DNA of 64,000 nucleotides from Piscinibacter gummiphilus (GTDB taxonomy: Bacteria; Pseudomonadota; Gammaproteobacteria; Burkholderiales; Burkholderiaceae_C), in contig NZ_CP136337.1 of assembly GCF_032681285.1 (NCBI RefSeq), positions 1-64,000 on the forward strand, read 5' to 3'. Positions 1-7,999 of this stretch are shown here, piece by piece (position 1 is the stretch's first letter; every line of letters begins with the position of its first letter). Below the pieces are notes generated by a model. The model was not told the DNA's origin. It saw nothing but the letters and a program-made list of their open reading frames with translations, and ran no database searches. The position numbers and the translations under genes were made by a program.

Positions 1-111
1 ACCGAGAGGTCACGACGGGCCGAGATGGCAAGCTCACTTGAAGTCGCCGCGATTCACGCTCTCATCAACCGATGGCGAGTCCCGCAACTAGCGCCCTGTT
101 GAAAAGCGTAT
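1..111 (+). CDS. Possible C-terminal end of an upstream gene
   Basis: The first frame is open from the window edge to a TGA at 109-111 and could be the last 36 codons of a gene starting outside the window. No family is recognisable and an internal ATG at 25 is also possible, so this may not be coding. Confidence 0.25.
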
Positions 112-141
112 TGCTTGTTGGGACTGCCAATGGAGATGATG

Positions 142-978
142 ATGGCAGTGACAACCCGCCGTGAAGGCGAATCGATCTTTGTCGACGGCGTCGACGTCAA
201 GCGCGCAGCGCGAACCCTCCGGTCTATCGCAGAAGCCCCAGGCTGGAAGCCACCGAGCGATTTGAACCAGGCGCTTGAGGTGTTCGCGAGAATGCTGGGC
301 TTTCCGAACCTGCATGCGCTGAATGCGGCAAGCAGTGAGAAGTCCCCGAGTGGACAGCCGCAAGCAGATCACAGACAACGCGACTACGCAGAATCCATGC
401 GAGCGCTGGTGATGAGCGACTCAACTTCGTTCACCCTTCGGAAGCGACTGATGGAAGACGAAGGGCGAGATCAGCTTGAATCACTTCAAGACGCGGAAAA
501 GCTGGTTGAAGTGCAACGCCTGCGATTTGCGCAGGGCTCGCCCATTGGTTCGGTGAAGGTGCCGAGAGAAGGTGGTGTCGAAGAGCAGGGCGTAGCAGCT
601 CTGAAGCGACTGTATGTGGTGGCGACGGGGCACTCAGGACAGTGCCGGCACATTGCACGCTTCCTGTTGGGACTGTACGCGGGGCACCGTTTCGAGTTTG
701 ACCTGACCAACTTGCGTGCGATCGACACAGCACTCTACGAGGACTGCATTCGTGTTCTCAACATGGACGCGCGCCTGACCAAACGCGAGGTGCATCAGTA
801 TTTCGAAAATGGCTCGCAGAAGTGGGAGGCGCTAGCACTTGACTGGCGGGTGGTGGATGGCTTTCAACTCCGGAACGCAGCTAAGCGGCTTGCCGAAAGG
901 GTCGGCACCAGCGGGCCGGCGGGCGAAGCAGCTGCGGACTTGCTCGCGATACTGGAGGGAAAGCACGCAAGCGAGTAA
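142..978 (+). CDS. DUF7673-like mobile-element protein
   Basis: This is a soluble protein of about 278 residues. Its C-terminal half, from about residue 150, carries the pattern GHSGQCRHIARFLLGLYAG followed by FDLTNLRAID and a KREVHQYFENG segment. I recognise this as the DUF7673-type domain found on integrative elements and plasmids; its function is unknown. The N-terminal half has a phrase GFPNLHAL seen in small plasmid proteins. Several ATGs lie together at 130-144; I chose 142 because GGAG at 132-135 sits six bases upstream. It precedes the protease gene in the same direction with a 77-base gap. Domain assignment is from memory of the family pattern. Confidence 0.6.
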   Translation: MAVTTRREGESIFVDGVDVKRAARTLRSIAEAPGWKPPSDLNQALEVFARMLGFPNLHALNAASSEKSPSGQPQADHRQRDYAESMRALVMSDSTSFTLRKRLMEDEGRDQLESLQDAEKLVEVQRLRFAQGSPIGSVKVPREGGVEEQGVAALKRLYVVATGHSGQCRHIARFLLGLYAGHRFEFDLTNLRAIDTALYEDCIRVLNMDARLTKREVHQYFENGSQKWEALALDWRVVDGFQLRNAAKRLAERVGTSGPAGEAAADLLAILEGKHASE

Positions 979-1055
979 GTGGACGTTGCAGCGGCGCGTG
1001 GCCTTGCGCGCCTAACTTCATCAGCAACAATCAACAAACCATAGCGGAGGTATTG

Positions 1056-2549
1056 ATGGAGAAGCGCAAGGTACGAGCACAGGTCGAACGGCTGCTGGAC
1101 GAGTCAGGCGACACGACGCTCAGCATCATTGTTCAGGGCCGAACGCCGCACCTCAGCAGCGCGGTGGCCAACGCGGCAGCATCTGCTGCCCGCACGCGCT
1201 CGATCAGCGCTGCAAGCGATCTTCTCCCTGAAGCGTATCGGAGAGGTGCGGTGCGTCGAAGCTCACAGATCGAACGAACAGCATCCGCGGTCGCATCGCT
1301 GAAGAGTGCCGGGATCACGGCCATCGAACCGATCCAGAAAGGCACTTTCATCAACTCCTCCCGGCTGGCGAGGAGAGCGGATCAGCGGGGGAAACCGAGA
1401 CCGCTGGCACTCGCTGGTGCCGCAGCAATGGAGATCCACCGCGACGACCTGGCCAAGCTACCCGTTGAGCTGCCGGAGGCGTTGGCCGTCTTCGCGAACC
1501 GGCGCGTGCCTGTACCACCGAAGATGAAGCCACGGTCGGTGAATCAAGCCATTGTTGGCCGGTCGACGCACGCATGGGGTTTGGAGTCGAGCGGTGCGCT
1601 GGCAACTTGGGGCGCCTTCGAAGCCAGGGGCCAGGGCACACGGGTGGCGGTGCTCGACACCGGTGTTGAGCCGGACCACTCTGACCTGCACGGCAAGGTG
1701 TTGCAGTTCGCCGAGTTCGACGAGCAGGGAAACATCGTGAAGAAGGGCATCAAGCACGCTCGCGATGTTGACGGGCACGGCACGCACGTCTGCGGGACGA
1801 TCGCCGGCGGACGCGAGAGTGGGCGCTGGATCGGCATGGCGCCCGAGGCAAAGCTCCTGGTGGGGAAGGTTCTGGGTCGCAACGGGGGCACGGACGAGCA
1901 GATCCTGCAGGGCATCGAATGGGCCATCCGCAGCTCGGCAGGGGTGATCAACCTCAGCCTGGGCGGCCTTTCATTCGAGCCAGGCGTGCTGGACACGTAC
2001 ACGAGCATGGTGCTGGCGGCGCGCCAGGCCGGCATTCCGGTCATTGCGGCGATCGGAAACGATGGTCACCAGACCAGCGGGAACCCTGGGAACGACTTCT
2101 TCGCCCTGGCCGTCGGCGCGCACGACGTGACGGATAGGGTCGCTGCCTTCAGCGGCGGCCGCACGCAAATCGTTCGCCAAAGCGATGTCATTCCGGATCG
2201 AGACCTACCGCTGATCTTCAGCAAGCCGGATTTGGCTGCGCCAGGCGTCGAAGTTTTGTCATGCGCCGGCAAGACGAAGTGGGACTACGCGAGCGGCACC
2301 TCAATGGCCTGCCCACACGTGGCCGGTGCGGCCGCGCTCCTGCTCAGCCGCACGCCTGCGGCTCGCGGTGGGGCGCCGCTTTTGGAACTGGACGGCTGGG
2401 AGCGGTCGGAACGGGTCATCCAGCTTCTGGTCGGTAGCGTGGTCGATCTGGGGGAAAACGGCCAAGATCACCGCTTCGGGCATGGCCGCCTGTGCGTTTT
2501 AAGGGCTTATTCCAAGGCGGTAGAGCTCGGCTACCTGCCTGGGGCTTGA
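1056..2549 (+). CDS. Cytosolic subtilisin-like serine protease (S8 family)
   Basis: Predicted peptidase of 497 residues with a full S8 catalytic set: Asp201 in VAVLDTG, His241 in DGHGTHVCG, the oxyanion Asn335 in IGNDG and Ser416 in GTSMACPHVAG. There is no signal peptide (the N-terminus is MEKRKVRAQVERLL), so it should act inside the cell. About 170 residues precede the catalytic domain and look like a propeptide: a segment TLSIIVQGRTPHLSSAVA is followed by a second segment around HRDDLAKLPVELPEALAVF. The start follows GGAGG at a good distance. The next gene, 31 bases downstream, encodes a protein resembling this propeptide without a protease domain, which suggests an enzyme and dedicated inhibitor pair. 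Confidence 0.92.
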   Translation: MEKRKVRAQVERLLDESGDTTLSIIVQGRTPHLSSAVANAAASAARTRSISAASDLLPEAYRRGAVRRSSQIERTASAVASLKSAGITAIEPIQKGTFINSSRLARRADQRGKPRPLALAGAAAMEIHRDDLAKLPVELPEALAVFANRRVPVPPKMKPRSVNQAIVGRSTHAWGLESSGALATWGAFEARGQGTRVAVLDTGVEPDHSDLHGKVLQFAEFDEQGNIVKKGIKHARDVDGHGTHVCGTIAGGRESGRWIGMAPEAKLLVGKVLGRNGGTDEQILQGIEWAIRSSAGVINLSLGGLSFEPGVLDTYTSMVLAARQAGIPVIAAIGNDGHQTSGNPGNDFFALAVGAHDVTDRVAAFSGGRTQIVRQSDVIPDRDLPLIFSKPDLAAPGVEVLSCAGKTKWDYASGTSMACPHVAGAAALLLSRTPAARGGAPLLELDGWERSERVIQLLVGSVVDLGENGQDHRFGHGRLCVLRAYSKAVELGYLPGA

Positions 2550-2580
2550 AACAACCTGCCAAGCCCGGTAGTCTCCCTAC

Positions 2581-2973
2581 ATGCCCAGCAGCGCCCGCAC
2601 CCCCCTCAAAAGCAAGGCCTTGGTCGAGTTTGTGACCAAGCCAGCTGGCTCGCGCACGTCGGTCATCATCGAGGCCAGACGGCCAGCGGTGGCTTCCTCT
2701 GTGGTGTCGGCGACCAAGCGGATCGGGGTCTCAGCGGTACCCAAGGCTCACAAGCCGGTCCGGAAAACCCCGCTGGCAGCGACCGCTGCGCCGCAAATGC
2801 GTGCTGTGGAGGCCGTTCTGAAGAACATGGGCCTGGGAGCGGCAGCGCGCCGGTTGGACTCAGCAGGCGCCTTCGTGGTTGAGGTCAGCCCTTCACAGTT
2901 GCAGCAGCTCTCTGAGGCCCCTTCTGTGCAGGCGATTCGGCCAAACCGGTTCAACCGCCGGGTTTCGCCGTAG
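2581..2973 (+). CDS. Stand-alone subtilase propeptide-like inhibitor candidate
   Basis: A 130-residue basic protein. Its first half (TSVIIEARRPAVASSVVSAT) parallels the first half of the preceding protease's pro-region (TLSIIVQGRTPHLSSAVA). Its end (FVVEVSPSQLQQLSEAPSVQ, then IRPNR) resembles the terminal strand-helix-strand of inhibitory subtilase propeptides. No catalytic domain follows, so it is a propeptide-type protein supplied in trans. It lies directly downstream of the protease in the same direction. By analogy with I9 propeptides it probably folds or inhibits the protease; this role is inferred from likeness and position, not shown. The ATG at 2581 has no strong ribosome site; translational coupling or a leaderless start is possible. 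Confidence 0.65.
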   Translation: MPSSARTPLKSKALVEFVTKPAGSRTSVIIEARRPAVASSVVSATKRIGVSAVPKAHKPVRKTPLAATAAPQMRAVEAVLKNMGLGAAARRLDSAGAFVVEVSPSQLQQLSEAPSVQAIRPNRFNRRVSP

Positions 2974-3014
2974 ATCTGTCCCACGGCAGCGGATTTGAAT
3001 CCGTTGGAGTAAGC

Positions 3015-3383
3015 ATGGCCATCCTTGGCTTTCTGTTTGTTCTCGTTGTGTGCCTAGGTGTGGCCATAAACCTCGTCGATTGGAGATTGCGCAGCGTAGG
3101 CGGAGTGGACTGGCAACTGCAGTTGACCTCTGCAACATTGGGCTTTGCAGCCGCGTGTGCCATGTTCGGCGTCTGGTACTTTGGGTATGAGGTGTTCGGA
3201 GGGCCGTATTGGTTGCAAGTGGGTGAGTGGCTCATGGTCGTTTTCTTTGCCTCAAGAGCCGCATGGTCCGCAGCCAATGGGTTAGTGGCGCTGTTTGGAA
3301 CGAAGACGCAGCAAGGTCCTAGGAAGTTGAAAGAGACACTGAGGGAAGGTGACGACCGACTGGGACTTAGACGCGTTCGCTGA
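3015..3383 (+). CDS. Three-segment inner membrane protein, unknown
   Basis: A 122-residue protein with about three hydrophobic segments (residues 2-22, 40-60 and 70-90) and a charged, basic C-terminal tail rich in Lys and Arg. GGAG at 3004-3007 precedes the ATG. It follows the protease and inhibitor genes in the same direction and is followed by a strong terminator, so the three may be one transcription unit. I do not recognise a family. Confidence 0.6.
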   Translation: MAILGFLFVLVVCLGVAINLVDWRLRSVGGVDWQLQLTSATLGFAAACAMFGVWYFGYEVFGGPYWLQVGEWLMVVFFASRAAWSAANGLVALFGTKTQQGPRKLKETLREGDDRLGLRRVR

Positions 3384-3414
3384 AAGCGTAATCTTCGATC
3401 GAGCGAGCATAGTG

Positions 3415-3446
3415 GCCCCGCGCATCAGAGATGTGGCGGGGCTTTT
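3415..3446 (+). terminator. Rho-independent terminator after the protease unit
   Basis: A seven-base GCCCCGC/GCGGGGC stem with an inner CATC/GATG stem is followed by TTTT. It closes the protease, inhibitor and membrane protein block. Confidence 0.8.
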
Positions 3447-3597
3447 CCATGCTGGGCAACCACACGTGATTAACAGCAGGCGGCACATCGTCCAGGTGTC
3501 GACTTGGTTGGCGCACCAAAGGGCGCATGAACAATGAAAAGTCGAAACAAACGCAAAGCACATCAGTGATGGCCGGCTCGAGAAGCAACTCGACGAC

Positions 3598-3762
3598 ATG
3601 CGCAAGGGAATTGCGCGCCCGCCAGCAGGCCAAGCCTTCCTCGTCTCAATCTGTGCAGGGATGCTGGCCTTTGCGGTTCTGAATGCGCTCCCTCGGTGGA
3701 TCGCAGTAACGGGAGCCTTGATAGCAGCTGTGCTGGCGTATATGTTTCGCGTGAAGCCTTGA
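3598..3762 (+). CDS. Small membrane protein, unknown
   Basis: A 54-residue reading frame, MRKGIARPPAGQ followed by two hydrophobic stretches and ending AYMFRVKP. The frame stays open upstream to 3538 with plausible sequence (KHISDGRLEKQLDD), so the true start may be a non-ATG codon or the 5' end may be damaged; an ATG at 3534 is in another frame. There is no clear ribosome site. Support is the membrane-like composition and the local absence of any other gene. Confidence 0.35.
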   Translation: MRKGIARPPAGQAFLVSICAGMLAFAVLNALPRWIAVTGALIAAVLAYMFRVKP

Positions 3763-3873
3763 GTCGGCAGCGCTGCAGCGCGCAGCGGGAGGTGGACGCG
3801 GTGCCAGTGAGACTAGACACAGTGGCGAATGGTGCGAGCATGAATGCCACCGTGAATCCGCTTCCATCTGCAC

Positions 3874-4167
3874 ATGCCCACCTACAGCTACAGCATCTGG
3901 CTCCCCGCGATTATTTTCCTGGCTTCATGCGCAATAGCGGGAGCGGTCGTTGCCACAGTCTTTGCATATGAGCGATGGTGGTCTAGCAAGTACGAATGTC
4001 TTGAGTGGGGAGACGATGAAGCTACGTGGTTTCCACTTCCTGTTGGGAAAGTGGTGATCCCATTCAGATGGACTTGCACGTCCTGCTTGAAGTGGCGCAA
4101 GCGAGTTCAAAGGACGGTACGTTGGAAGAAAACTGTCAAGCCAGGCGAGGTGCCATGGGAATGGTGA
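3874..4167 (+). CDS. Single-pass membrane protein, unknown
   Basis: A 97-residue protein with one N-terminal hydrophobic segment (about residues 8-30, IWLPAIIFLASCAIAGAVVA) and a basic cytoplasmic-like tail containing CTSCLKWRKR. The CxxC pair could bind metal, but nothing else supports this. It heads a tight run of small genes reaching 5867. The ribosome site is weak. Confidence 0.5.
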   Translation: MPTYSYSIWLPAIIFLASCAIAGAVVATVFAYERWWSSKYECLEWGDDEATWFPLPVGKVVIPFRWTCTSCLKWRKRVQRTVRWKKTVKPGEVPWEW

Positions 4168-4177
4168 CCGGCTACTC

Positions 4178-4453
4178 GTGGATCTGCTGGCGTTCTTTGG
4201 CTGCGGGCGTGCCGCCAGAAGCGGTGAGTCGGCAACGCTTCTGAAAGGCTCGCCGAGCTGGCGCCAAGTTGTGCAAGAGAGCGGGGAACATCACTCGGAG
4301 AGCAATGCTGAGGCGGAGCTCCGAAGGAGCTGGACTGAGCAAGTGGTGTCACGTGAACGTCAGAACGAACTGATATCGCAGATCGCAGCCAAGGCGGCAC
4401 CGGGAGCTCGCATCGGCCCATTTACAGTGCGAGACATCCATCCCAACCGCTGA
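4178..4453 (+). CDS. Hypothetical small protein
   Basis: A 91-residue frame with a GTG start, ten bases after the preceding stop and six before the next gene. It is hydrophilic after the first ten residues, with a helical central region (ELRRSWTEQVVSRERQNELI). No family is recognised. Position between two closely spaced genes is the main support, and the start is uncertain. Confidence 0.4.
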   Translation: MDLLAFFGCGRAARSGESATLLKGSPSWRQVVQESGEHHSESNAEAELRRSWTEQVVSRERQNELISQIAAKAAPGARIGPFTVRDIHPNR

Positions 4454-4459
4454 GCCCTT

Positions 4460-4735
4460 ATGCCCGAACTCGAACTGCCACAGCTTCCTCATCCGCTCCA
4501 TGAATGGGTGGAGATAGAGGTCGGAAGCGAAGGAGAGGGTTCGGGCTTTTGGGTGAACGGGCTCCACTCCCCGAACGGAATAAAGATGTTGCGGTATCAC
4601 TCGACATTGATTGCCGTGTATCCGACGAAGGAGCAGGCGGTTGAAGTCGGGGAAGCGATTGCGCAACGAGCAAGTTTGGAACGCTTGCTCATGAACCTCC
4701 CGTACAGGTGCGCGTTAACGATGGTGAATGACTAA
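4460..4735 (+). CDS. Hypothetical small protein
   Basis: A 91-residue soluble protein starting MPELELPQLPHPLHEW. Its end overlaps the start of the next gene by eight bases, suggesting coupled translation. The central part (SGFWVNGLHSPNGIKMLRY) reads like a beta-rich domain. No family is recognised. Confidence 0.5.
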   Translation: MPELELPQLPHPLHEWVEIEVGSEGEGSGFWVNGLHSPNGIKMLRYHSTLIAVYPTKEQAVEVGEAIAQRASLERLLMNLPYRCALTMVND

Positions 4736-5867
4736 CTCGAATTGGGAGAGCATGATCGTGGATCCCAAGTCTTGTCAAAGGGGACCTTCAGTGTTTGAAA
4801 ACAAGGCGCTGATGGAGCAGTCATGGCTAGAGCTTCCATCATTGGTGGACCGATATGTCGATCGAATTGCACCGCGAATTGACTTGCCTTCAGCAGACTT
4901 GAAAGAAGTCGTTTGCAGGCTTCTCGGCGCTGGTGGGTCCGAACAATTGCAATCGGTCTGCACACACATCTCTGCGGTATATCCGTTCTTGATCGATGCA
5001 AAGCTGGATGCGGCGCAAGAGTGCGAAGAGCTCACAGGCTTAGCTTCCGCTCTTCTAGAAGCGTGGGAGATGGGCGATGAGCAATTCGAAGCGCTCGCAC
5101 AGGTTGAAAGCGTTCGTGCAACTGAACTGCCTTGGCGAAAGTGGGCTGAATGGGCCTGGATAAGCGAACATGAAAACAAGCAGGACCGGAGCGAGTTAGA
5201 CGGAGCGTCCCAATACGTCAATGACTTCTTGGGGGCCTGCCGAAGCTGGCGAAGAGAGATCCTTACTGGCTATACCCTAGTGCGCGAGGGCGCTCCGATC
5301 TGGGAGCGGGCCCTATCCGAAACTGCAAACCTGCTGGACTTCGCTGTTGGTTCAGAGGAGACGTGGAACCCGCTGTGCGGTGTGGTAATGAGCGCCCGAG
5401 GATTCGAGACCTCACTGCTAGATGAGGTTGGCCCAGAGCAGCTGCATGTGGATCGACTTCCGAATATTCCGCGTTTTCGGTCGCTTCTCCAGCGGCATAA
5501 CAACGTGGTTGAACGGAGGGACCGGGGCGAACTGGTCTTTCAAGTTCAAGAATTGCTGTGGGCATACAAATCAGTGCCGCCTTTTTTGGTCGACCATGGA
5601 CAGACCGGACCTTGCTTAGGAGAGCTGTTGTCTCGCTTGAGCGAGTTTGCATATGTTGCATTGGAAAAAGGAGACGTCATTGGCACTGATGGCGTACAGC
5701 TGCTGCGTCCTTCATCAACGTTTTACGTCAAGGGTGATGGAGAGCTAACGGCAGCTCAGCGATGCACGGGCTCTAGAACAAGCTCTATCAGCGTTGTGAC
5801 AGCGGAAGAAGCACGTACATGCGGTGTACGGGAGCTCGAAGGGTGGTTTGCGATCCGATTCGGTTGA
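4728..5867 (+). CDS. Unknown 379-aa protein, paralogue of the product at 10404
   Basis: A soluble protein with no recognised domain. It is clearly related along its length to the 373-aa product of 10404-11525. Shared landmarks in order are an ELPSLVD/ELPLLVD segment near the N-terminus, VYPFLIDA/VYPLLINA, ELTGLASAL/EVTGLAAAL, LPWRKWA/LPWRIWA, a SWRREILTGYTLVREG/SWRQQVLDAYTLVNEG block, and a C-terminal ELEGWFAI/HIAGWYCI. The two copies bracket the nuclease segment. Two further in-frame ATGs lie within the first thirty codons, so the start is uncertain; the ATG used overlaps the preceding gene. Confidence 0.6.
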   Translation: MTNSNWESMIVDPKSCQRGPSVFENKALMEQSWLELPSLVDRYVDRIAPRIDLPSADLKEVVCRLLGAGGSEQLQSVCTHISAVYPFLIDAKLDAAQECEELTGLASALLEAWEMGDEQFEALAQVESVRATELPWRKWAEWAWISEHENKQDRSELDGASQYVNDFLGACRSWRREILTGYTLVREGAPIWERALSETANLLDFAVGSEETWNPLCGVVMSARGFETSLLDEVGPEQLHVDRLPNIPRFRSLLQRHNNVVERRDRGELVFQVQELLWAYKSVPPFLVDHGQTGPCLGELLSRLSEFAYVALEKGDVIGTDGVQLLRPSSTFYVKGDGELTAAQRCTGSRTSSISVVTAEEARTCGVRELEGWFAIRFG

Positions 5868-6140
5868 CGTATTGCTTACGGCCAACCTGCGGCCAATTTC
5901 CTGGCCGGACGCAGTTGAAGCAGCGCGGTGGATAGCAGACCAGGACGCAGCCGGCGAGACAATGCCAGGGAGGGCATTAGAGGCTGCTTCTCGGCCGTCG
6001 CCGGAAATCTGACCGTGGTGATGGGTCGCCGACCTCTGGAATCCACCAGATGACGATTGGAATCAAGGTTTCCGATCATGCAGATGTGCTGGCCCGCTAT
6101 CAACTTGTCAACCTCGACAGTGAAGCAAAAAGCAATTGAG

Positions 6141-6794
6141 CTACTTCGTTGATTCTCCGAGCCGTGTGTCGAACTCCAGCGTTTCCCTAATGCTTGAAAC
6201 GGTCTTGGGGCCTATACCTGCGACAGCGCGTAGCTGATCAGAAGATGCGGTAAAGACTGCATGCGCGCTTCCAAAGTGCGCGAGCAATTTCGCTGCAGCG
6301 CCGGGTCCGACACCTGGCAGTCCTTCGACCAAGTACCTGGCCATAACCGAACGATCTTTTGGCTTGCCGCCGCGGAGGGCGATCTCATAGCCAAGGCCTT
6401 CGATAGCATGGCGCTGCATCGTCAGCAACATTTGGGCTGTCTCTCGAGTGGTGCTTGTCTGCACGACATGAATACCTTCGAGGATCGCAAGCCACGACAG
6501 CGCACCCTGTAGAGCCTCAGGCGCAATCGCGGATCGAACGCCTTGTAAGCTCCCTTCGACAACGATCACCACGCGCTTGTACGCTTCCTTCATAGTCGCG
6601 GCCTGGCTGAAAAGCCGCCGGTCCATGATGCTGACCACGAAGTCGTTTGCGGCCTTCCTTTCCACGCCGAATCCATCGGCTAGGACATAGTCTGCACATT
6701 CGAGCTCTTCGCTCACAACGTCCGCTCCGAGGTCCGATAGCAGCGACGTCAAACCGCTGCGGGACTCCCTGCTATCGACAATGATGCGTGCCAT
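6141..6794 (-). CDS. XPF/ERCC4-type nuclease with helix-hairpin-helix tail
   Basis: A 217-residue protein beginning MARIIVDSRES. It has the ERCC4 nuclease core: Asp7 and Glu10 in the first strand, Asp35, then V44-E45-R46-K47 and Asp51 forming the ERKxxxD motif. From about residue 155 it has two helix-hairpin-helix motifs, LPGVGPGAAAKLL and VAGIGPKTVSSI, as in XPF, Mus81 and archaeal short XPF proteins. Such enzymes cut branched or flap DNA. It should act on replication or recombination intermediates of the plasmid. The start follows AGGA; an upstream in-frame extension exists but lacks a plausible start. It is divergent from the CoiA-like gene with a 141-base promoter interval between them. 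Confidence 0.88.
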   Translation of the reverse strand: MARIIVDSRESRSGLTSLLSDLGADVVSEELECADYVLADGFGVERKAANDFVVSIMDRRLFSQAATMKEAYKRVVIVVEGSLQGVRSAIAPEALQGALSWLAILEGIHVVQTSTTRETAQMLLTMQRHAIEGLGYEIALRGGKPKDRSVMARYLVEGLPGVGPGAAAKLLAHFGSAHAVFTASSDQLRAVAGIGPKTVSSIRETLEFDTRLGESTK

Positions 6795-6935
6795 CTTTGG
6801 TTCCTGTTCTGTTTGCGTAAAACTCAAAACTTCGGAGCAAGCCATAGCCGCCACTCGTTTGTCTACACACCAATTCATACACCTATCAGGGGAAAGAATG
6901 CGCTTGGACTGCGATTTGCTTACGAAGGTGCAAGC

Positions 6936-7751
6936 ATGCCTTTGATCGCTTACAACGCCGGCACGGGTGAGGAAGTCGAATCGTTCAGCGCCGCACCAGA
7001 GACATGGATGGCCTGGCGTCGGCTGCCGATCGGCTCGTTTCAAGTCGGCAAGGATCGTGTTCCAGCCGTGCTCAAACGAAGCAGCAGAGGACTTCAATTC
7101 TTTGCTTGCGCCCCTGGGCACGGCGGCACGACTGAACCCGAGTCGATCGAACATCAACTCGCCAAGATTGCCCTCGTGCAGGGCTTGCGCGCCGCGGGCT
7201 ACCAAGCGCGGGTAGAGCGGCCAGGAAGGTCTCCGCTTGGCGAAGAGTGGGTGGCCGACGTTCTGGCCGAAGCCAACGGACGTTTGATCGCCTTCGAGGT
7301 CCAGCTCTCGCAACAACATTGGGACCAATACAGACAGCGAACCCAGCGGTACCTTGCCTCAGGTGTCAAATGTCTTTGGCTTGTGCGTTCGAAGCACTGC
7401 GATGCGCTTCGATATGCTTGCATGCGACACCACGTAGCCAACGGCCTCAGCCACAACGAGGCAATGAACCAAGGTATGGATGACATGCCTTGGGTGCACC
7501 TGGAAGTATCCCGTTCCGGTGAGAGTCAATTCGCATGCTCCATCGCAGTCAAACCGAGTGTTCAGCCGTCCCCAGTCTTGCGTATCTCACCCGAGGAATT
7601 TGCGGTTGGTGTAGTGGAGGGTCGAATGCGGTTCAAGCAGTTTCATCGGATCTGGACGGACTGGCTGTGGCAAGTCCCACAACCACAGGTTGACGCGCCG
7701 CAGCTCTCGTTCATACCTGCAGCGCCCGAGCCAACCGGACTGATTTTCTAG
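6936..7751 (+). CDS. CoiA-like competence/nuclease family protein
   Basis: A 271-residue protein with the CoiA pattern: an ESIEHQLAKIALVQGL segment, then EWVADVLAEANG and IAFEVQLSQQHWDQY, ending in a TQRYLASGVKCLWLV segment. The spaced D, E-V-Q and upstream E fit a PD-(D/E)XK nuclease core. CoiA acts in processing of incoming single-stranded DNA in Gram-positive competence; related proteins occur on proteobacterial plasmids with unknown roles. AAGG sits at a good distance before ATG 6936. It is divergently transcribed from the ERCC4-type nuclease, suggesting shared regulation of two DNA-cleaving enzymes. Confidence 0.75.
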   Translation: MPLIAYNAGTGEEVESFSAAPETWMAWRRLPIGSFQVGKDRVPAVLKRSSRGLQFFACAPGHGGTTEPESIEHQLAKIALVQGLRAAGYQARVERPGRSPLGEEWVADVLAEANGRLIAFEVQLSQQHWDQYRQRTQRYLASGVKCLWLVRSKHCDALRYACMRHHVANGLSHNEAMNQGMDDMPWVHLEVSRSGESQFACSIAVKPSVQPSPVLRISPEEFAVGVVEGRMRFKQFHRIWTDWLWQVPQPQVDAPQLSFIPAAPEPTGLIF

Positions 7752-7999
7752 CGCGGTGCGCTGCTGCATCAATGAAGCGGCCAGGGCTCGCGACTACAGC
7801 GCCATCCGCGGCCTAACCATCGGGGAAACGGGAGGTTCACACGAAGCCGAGCCCCTGGCCAAGTAGATCTTGCGCTGGTGAGCGAGATGTCTAATATGCA
7901 CCGTCGCACCTGACGGGGGGTTTACCCCGCGCCGCTACTGCGCATTCGTGCAAGCGGTTCCTCAAACAATGCACGGCCGCGCGGTGATGGAGAACTGAG

